64,000 bases of DNA, taken from Janthinobacterium aquaticum (GTDB lineage Bacteria > Pseudomonadota > Gammaproteobacteria > Burkholderiales > Burkholderiaceae_D). The stretch is from assembly GCF_009208565.1 (NCBI RefSeq), contig NZ_WFLK01000007.1, positions 186,001 to 250,000 on the forward strand, read 5' to 3'. Of this stretch, positions 60,877 to 64,000 are shown piece after piece (within the stretch, counting starts at the first letter, position 1; each line of letters begins with the position of its first letter). The translations under genes and the position numbers were made by a program. The notes under the pieces are model-generated. The model made no database searches. It was not told where the DNA came from and was given only the letters and a program-made list of their open reading frames with translations.

Positions 60877-61380
60877 TTAAAAATTCATGTCGCTAGCCAT
60901 GCGCTTCATTGTCTGGCCAGCAGCATGCGCCGCCATCGCATTGAGCGCCTCGACCATATCCTCGACCAAATGCAGCAGCTTGTGCTGCGCCTGCACCGAG
61001 CGCGTGCCGGTGCCGGCGCATGCCCTGCAGGCGATATCGGATAGCACCGTGGGCTGGCCGCGCACAGCCTCGTAGGCGCGCCCTGTGCAGGCCGGGCAAA
61101 CATCGTTCAGCCAGTGATCCAGCGACAGGCGCGCCACCTTGGCCGAGCTCACGTCGACCGGCCAGGTGCGGTGGCCAGCCTTGGTCTTGACGATCTCGCG
61201 CCAGGCCTCCAGCAGCGCCGGGTAGCTGCTGGCGTCGCCGGCGTACTTCACGCGGTAAAGTTTGGTACCCAGGTCGCGGCACAGCGCCACGGCGGCCAGC
61301 ACCTCGGTGCTGTGATGGTGCGCGTCGTCGCGCAGGTTCGATGAACCAAGGGCGCTGGTGTATTTCTGGATTACGTTCAT
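60877..61380 (-). CDS. Zn-binding phage regulator, candidate Q-like antiterminator
   Basis: A 167-residue protein with two DnaJ-like zinc half-sites, CPACTGRAYE and CRACAGTGTR, separated by 15 residues. This layout is seen in some phage late antiterminators of the Q82 type. It is the last gene of the leftward early operon and lies just before the early-late boundary, exactly where Q lies in lambdoid maps. ATG 61380 follows AGGAAC. A GTG at 61515 overlapping the previous stop would add 45 basic residues. The Q assignment rests on position and motif only. Confidence 0.55.
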   Translation of the reverse strand: MNVIQKYTSALGSSNLRDDAHHHSTEVLAAVALCRDLGTKLYRVKYAGDASSYPALLEAWREIVKTKAGHRTWPVDVSSAKVARLSLDHWLNDVCPACTGRAYEAVRGQPTVLSDIACRACAGTGTRSVQAQHKLLHLVEDMVEALNAMAAHAAGQTMKRMASDMNF

Positions 61381-61511
61381 TTCGTTCCTGTTCGAGTGCT
61401 TCGGGTTGTCAAAGGGCGGTGACAACCTGCTGGTAATTTCGGGCTGTTTTGTCAACCGCCGCCATGTGCTTTGTCGCTTTGCGACAGAGGCTTTCTTTCG
61501 CCGCCTTGCGC

Positions 61512-61727
61512 TCACTGGTCACCACCAGCCCGGTTCCAGCCTGGAAAAGTCCAGACGATCAATGCCGCGCTCAGAGCCGAGTAAAGCGTCAAAGCTGGAT
61601 AGAGCCCGCGCTCAAGCAAGTCCACGCCGGCATACCAGCCAATGAAGATGCCGGCGGCAAAGGTGGCCGTGGTGTATGCGGCGCGCTTGGAGATAAGGCG
61701 ACGTGTGTGTTTCCGGATGGATTTCAA
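61512..61727 (-). CDS. Small phage membrane protein
   Basis: A 71-residue protein. A basic N-terminus (MKSIRKHTRRLISKRAAYTT) is followed by two hydrophobic segments (FAAGIFIGWYAGVDLL, LTLYSALSAALIVWTF). It may be an early membrane-acting or superinfection protein. ATG 61727 overlaps the previous stop as ATGA. Confidence 0.62.
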   Translation of the reverse strand: MKSIRKHTRRLISKRAAYTTATFAAGIFIGWYAGVDLLERGLYPALTLYSALSAALIVWTFPGWNRAGGDQ

Positions 61728-62056
61728 TGCGCACCACCTTTTTGCAAGCCAGCATCCCGCATTTCCATCGCGAGGCGTTCAGCGCCAGCAGCGTCACAGG
61801 CCGCCTGGGCCATATCCATCACGCGCCGATTGAGCTGCTTGCGCGCCAGTAGCGTGTGCAACACATCGCCCTGAGTGTAACCACCAGCACGCGCAGCAGA
61901 GAGCAACGATTCCATCATGGCGCGCGCATTGCGAATGCCCTCCGGCGTCGTCTCGGCAGGGTCGCCGTAGACAGTATCGGCGCACAGGAGCAGCACGCCG
62001 GCCGGGCTGATGTCATAGCCGTCTGCGTTTGGGGTAAACATTGCTTGCTTGGTCAT
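61724..62056 (-). CDS. Phage hypothetical protein, 110 residues
   Basis: MTKQAMFTPNADGYDISPAG, then helices with ARAMMESLLSAARAGGYTQG and LNRRVMDMAQAACDAAGAER. GAGGAAG lies before the ATG. Early-operon position suggests a small regulatory or DNA-metabolism role, but the family is not recognised. Confidence 0.62.
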   Translation of the reverse strand: MTKQAMFTPNADGYDISPAGVLLLCADTVYGDPAETTPEGIRNARAMMESLLSAARAGGYTQGDVLHTLLARKQLNRRVMDMAQAACDAAGAERLAMEMRDAGLQKGGAH

Positions 62057-62068
62057 TTTTTCACTTCC

Positions 62069-62188
62069 TCAAGTTTGATTTTTCGGGCCTGTATCCGTCG
62101 CGTCAGACGCTTTGGGTTTGCCCTTGATTTTGGTTTTAAGCAGCTTGCTGCGCATGGCGGCTTTTGGGGTTGCTTTTGCCGTTAACAT
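62069..62188 (-). CDS. Very small basic phage protein
   Basis: A 39-residue frame, MLTAKATPKAAMRSKLLKTK and on to TGPKNQT, with 11 basic residues and no aromatic residue. It fits the gap between the GCTAGC cluster and the next gene. Its stop TGA is part of the TGAGGAAG ribosome-binding site of the following gene, as in tightly packed phage operons. The AGAAG just before the ATG is a weak site. It may be non-coding. Confidence 0.4.
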   Translation of the reverse strand: MLTAKATPKAAMRSKLLKTKIKGKPKASDATDTGPKNQT

Positions 62189-62209
62189 CTTCTGAGTTGC
62201 AAGTAAGCT

Positions 62210-62306
62210 GCTAGCGTGCTCTTCTGAGAATAGACATTGAGATGCTTGTCAGTTGCTAGCACGGCGCTAGCATTGGTGCTAGCGAGCTGCATGCGTCGGC
62301 GCTAGC
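62210..62306. repeat. Cluster of five GCTAGC hexamers with helical phasing
   Basis: GCTAGC occurs at 62210, 62255, 62266, 62278 and 62301. Start-to-start spacings are 45, 11, 12 and 23 bases, close to multiples of one DNA turn. The last two copies lie in the 3' end of the replication-like gene, the rest in the following non-coding stretch. It may be a replication origin with iterons or a multi-copy operator. Confidence 0.6.
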
Positions 62307-62602
62307 GTTATCTTTCCGCGATCCATCGGAATCAAAAAACCTGTTCGGATGAAGATATCCAAGTCGAGGTTTTGACACGACAGCTTTCGCTCAAGGAATA
62401 CTGGATCGTTCGGCACCTTGCCATCGTTCTGGCTGCCGTAGAGCCACAGCATCATCAAGTGCCCCTTCGCAGCATCAGGTAGCGAGCAAAACGCATAATC
62501 ATCAAGGATGGCCCTGTGCAGCTTGATCCAGGGTGGATTGCGTTTGCTGTAGTGCTGGAACGTATCCCAGTTCTTTATCGCCAAAAATTCAACGACTGCC
62601 AT
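62279..62602 (-). CDS. Phage replication-like protein, short form
   Basis: A 107-residue protein: VEFLAIKNWDTFQHYSKRNP, PWIKLHRAILDDYAFCSLPD, then HLMMLWLYGSQNDGKVPNDP. This is the N-terminal helix-turn-helix-like region found in phage replication (O-like) proteins, which are usually two or three times longer. It ends inside a cluster of GCTAGC repeats, so the C-terminal part may have been lost or replaced. GGGAGTG precedes ATG 62602. It overlaps the primase gene by 14 bases. Confidence 0.72.
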   Translation of the reverse strand: MAVVEFLAIKNWDTFQHYSKRNPPWIKLHRAILDDYAFCSLPDAAKGHLMMLWLYGSQNDGKVPNDPVFLERKLSCQNLDLDIFIRTGFLIPMDRGKITLAPTHAAR

Positions 62603-63578
62603 CACACTCCCCTTTGCGGCGATGAGCAACGAATTTCATCGCCCGCTTGATGCTCTGCGCTACGCGGTGTTTCGCCACCTTGATGATTGCTTCGTCACGC
62701 ACCTGGTCGCGCCGCGGCGCGGCGTCGTTCGCCTGTCGGCCACTCGCGATCAGCTCGGCCAGCATGTCGGCATAGTCGGTGCCCACAATCCCCTCGGGCC
62801 AGGCGATACCGCAACCGATCAGCTCAGCGGCGCTGCGGCCGTGTACCAGACCGGGGTTCCTGCCAGTGCGTGCCTCGGTAGCGTAATCATTGTCGGCGGC
62901 CACCACAGCCAGGCCTGCAATGACCAGGCGCCGCGCGACCGGGTCCATGTTTCCGCAGTCGAACGCCACGATCACCCGGCAGTTCGGCACCGACTGGAAC
63001 ACAGCCAGGCCGGTCGCCAGCCCCTCGACAAGGGCCGTCATTGATGCGCGTGGCGTGTCGAGCACATAGCACCCGCCTTTGACGCTGGCGCCGCTCCAGA
63101 ACCGTTTGGAGCCGTCAGGGGATATGCGCTGCAGGCTGACAATAGCGCCACCTATGTCGACTGGCACAATCAGCCATCCTTCATCGTCAACGCGCAAGCC
63201 GGCGCAGCCCTGCATGGTCAGCAGCTTGCCATCGAGATAAGGGTGGCCGTGGCGCAGTGGCTTGCAGGCGCGCCAGTAGGCGCGCGCATCCTCCGTGGCC
63301 TTGATTGCCTTGCGGCGACGCTCGTTCAGCGCCTCCCGCATGCGCGCCTGGGAAATCATAGGATCCGGACGCTCCGTTTCACTGCCCGCGCGCCAGGTCG
63401 TGACCTCGCTTTCAGTGGCATGGTTCTGGTAAAAACCTATCGTGCCGCAAGTGGCCAGACGGTAGGCACCGTTGCGCTTCTTCGGATGGTCGACCGTCTT
63501 GCAACGATGCCACTTCCCATCCGGCTCGACCGTAGTCGGCATGAAGCCGATTGCTTCAAGTTGTGCTCTGAAATCCAT
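62589..63578 (-). CDS. Phage primase with Toprim domain
   Basis: A 329-residue protein. The N-terminal part resembles DUF7146-type primase leaders (MREALNERRRKAIKATEDAR, then HPYLDGKLLTMQGCAGLR). The Toprim core has ALVEGLATGLAVFQ with its catalytic Glu and RVIVAFDCGNMD and AVVAADNDYA acidic residues. It makes primers for phage DNA replication. The N-terminal zinc finger of full primases is weak or absent. Confidence 0.87.
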   Translation of the reverse strand: MDFRAQLEAIGFMPTTVEPDGKWHRCKTVDHPKKRNGAYRLATCGTIGFYQNHATESEVTTWRAGSETERPDPMISQARMREALNERRRKAIKATEDARAYWRACKPLRHGHPYLDGKLLTMQGCAGLRVDDEGWLIVPVDIGGAIVSLQRISPDGSKRFWSGASVKGGCYVLDTPRASMTALVEGLATGLAVFQSVPNCRVIVAFDCGNMDPVARRLVIAGLAVVAADNDYATEARTGRNPGLVHGRSAAELIGCGIAWPEGIVGTDYADMLAELIASGRQANDAAPRRDQVRDEAIIKVAKHRVAQSIKRAMKFVAHRRKGECDGSR

Positions 63579-64000
63579 TATTTTGGTCGTTTCGAAAATG
63601 CGATCTGGTTGCGCCGGATCAGGTTCATCGTCTCGCGCGTCGGTTTAACGCGTTGGACCTTGGAAAAATTTGCGTGCACTGGCCATTGGCCTGTCATGCC
63701 CTTGAACATGCCCAGAGCCCGTTTTTCGGCCCGCACAGGGTCATCGCCACAGGCACCCATGGCGTAGTGGCACAACTGCGGCCACAGGGTCTGTGTGAGA
63801 CTCACTTGGTCGCCTGTGTGGATCATTTCCTTCAGGGTGCCGGCGACATGCTGCACGCCGCTTTTTCGCTCCGGGACGTGGCCACACGATGGGCACGCCG
63901 CGCACTCATGGATGTGGTGGCAGATGGCGCACTTTGTCGCCTGGCGCTCCTTCGGCTTGGGCTTGGTTTTTTCCTTCTTGGCGCCGTCGTCCAGCTCCAC
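63578..64000 (-). CDS. C-terminal end of a phage helicase, start outside window
   Basis: 140 codons are visible to the window edge. A zinc ribbon CAICHHIHECAACPSCGHVPE lies near the start, followed by a helical tail (GTLKEMIHTGDQVSLTQTLW). Such zinc tails close phage superfamily 2 helicases that precede primase genes. Walker motifs would be upstream of the window, so the helicase call depends on the tail and position. Confidence 0.6.
   Translation of the reverse strand: MELDDGAKKEKTKPKPKERQATKCAICHHIHECAACPSCGHVPERKSGVQHVAGTLKEMIHTGDQVSLTQTLWPQLCHYAMGACGDDPVRAEKRALGMFKGMTGQWPVHANFSKVQRVKPTRETMNLIRRNQIAFSKRPK

Overview
The window reads as a piece of a high-GC betaproteobacterial chromosome, most likely an Oxalobacteraceae member (Massilia / Duganella / Janthinobacterium type). 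This is inferred from the GC-rich codon usage, a DUF3563 gene of the Burkholderiales type, the porin and TonB receptor types, and the phage relatives. Nothing here fixes the genus.

Bases 1 to about 29,460 are chromosomal. In order they hold: a cut-off FHS-type sugar/H+ symporter; an L-lactate oxidation operon lutABC with a divergent FadR/LldR-type regulator and a clear palindromic operator; two small proteins of unknown function; a tightly coupled four-gene run (acyl-CoA dehydrogenase-like, PIG-L deacetylase, NodS-like methyltransferase, family 2 glycosyltransferase) that looks like an uncharacterised small-molecule pathway; an FAD monooxygenase; a Fur-box-preceded TonB siderophore receptor; a chemotaxis receptor; a catabolic operon read leftwards from a divergent LysR regulator (FAH-family hydrolase, hydantoinase A and B, a 126-residue unknown, a CobW GTPase with a His-rich metal arm, an MFS importer and a porin); a large two-module hybrid histidine kinase; and a hicAB toxin-antitoxin pair whose antitoxin is truncated.

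Bases 29,463 to 32,357 are phage debris and an attachment site. They hold an endolysin gene fragment homologous to the intact endolysin at 35.6-36.1 kb, a beta-helix tailspike, an AlpA-type regulator with a small coupled gene, and the 3' half of a tRNA-Pro(GGG) gene with its terminator. The tRNA half is the likely attachment site of the adjacent prophage.

Bases 32,553 to the right edge are a nearly complete lambda-like siphoprophage with an HK97-type head. An integrase points right. Almost everything else is read leftwards, so transcription runs from right to left: helicase (cut off), primase, replication-like protein, small early genes, a putative Q-like Zn protein, tRNA-Gly, HNH nuclease, terminase, portal, protease, capsid, connectors, tail tube, tail chaperone pair with a programmed -1 frameshift, tape measure, tail tip and fibers, then a membrane protein, holin, endolysin and spanins. 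Accessory 'moron' genes break the pattern: a secreted four-cysteine protein (plus strand), a DUF2513 protein (plus strand), and an AT-richer HEPN-like protein between the spanins and the integrase that is a candidate defence gene. A helically phased cluster of five GCTAGC hexamers in the early region is a candidate replication origin or operator.

All identities come from reading the sequence and recalling protein families. No database search was run.
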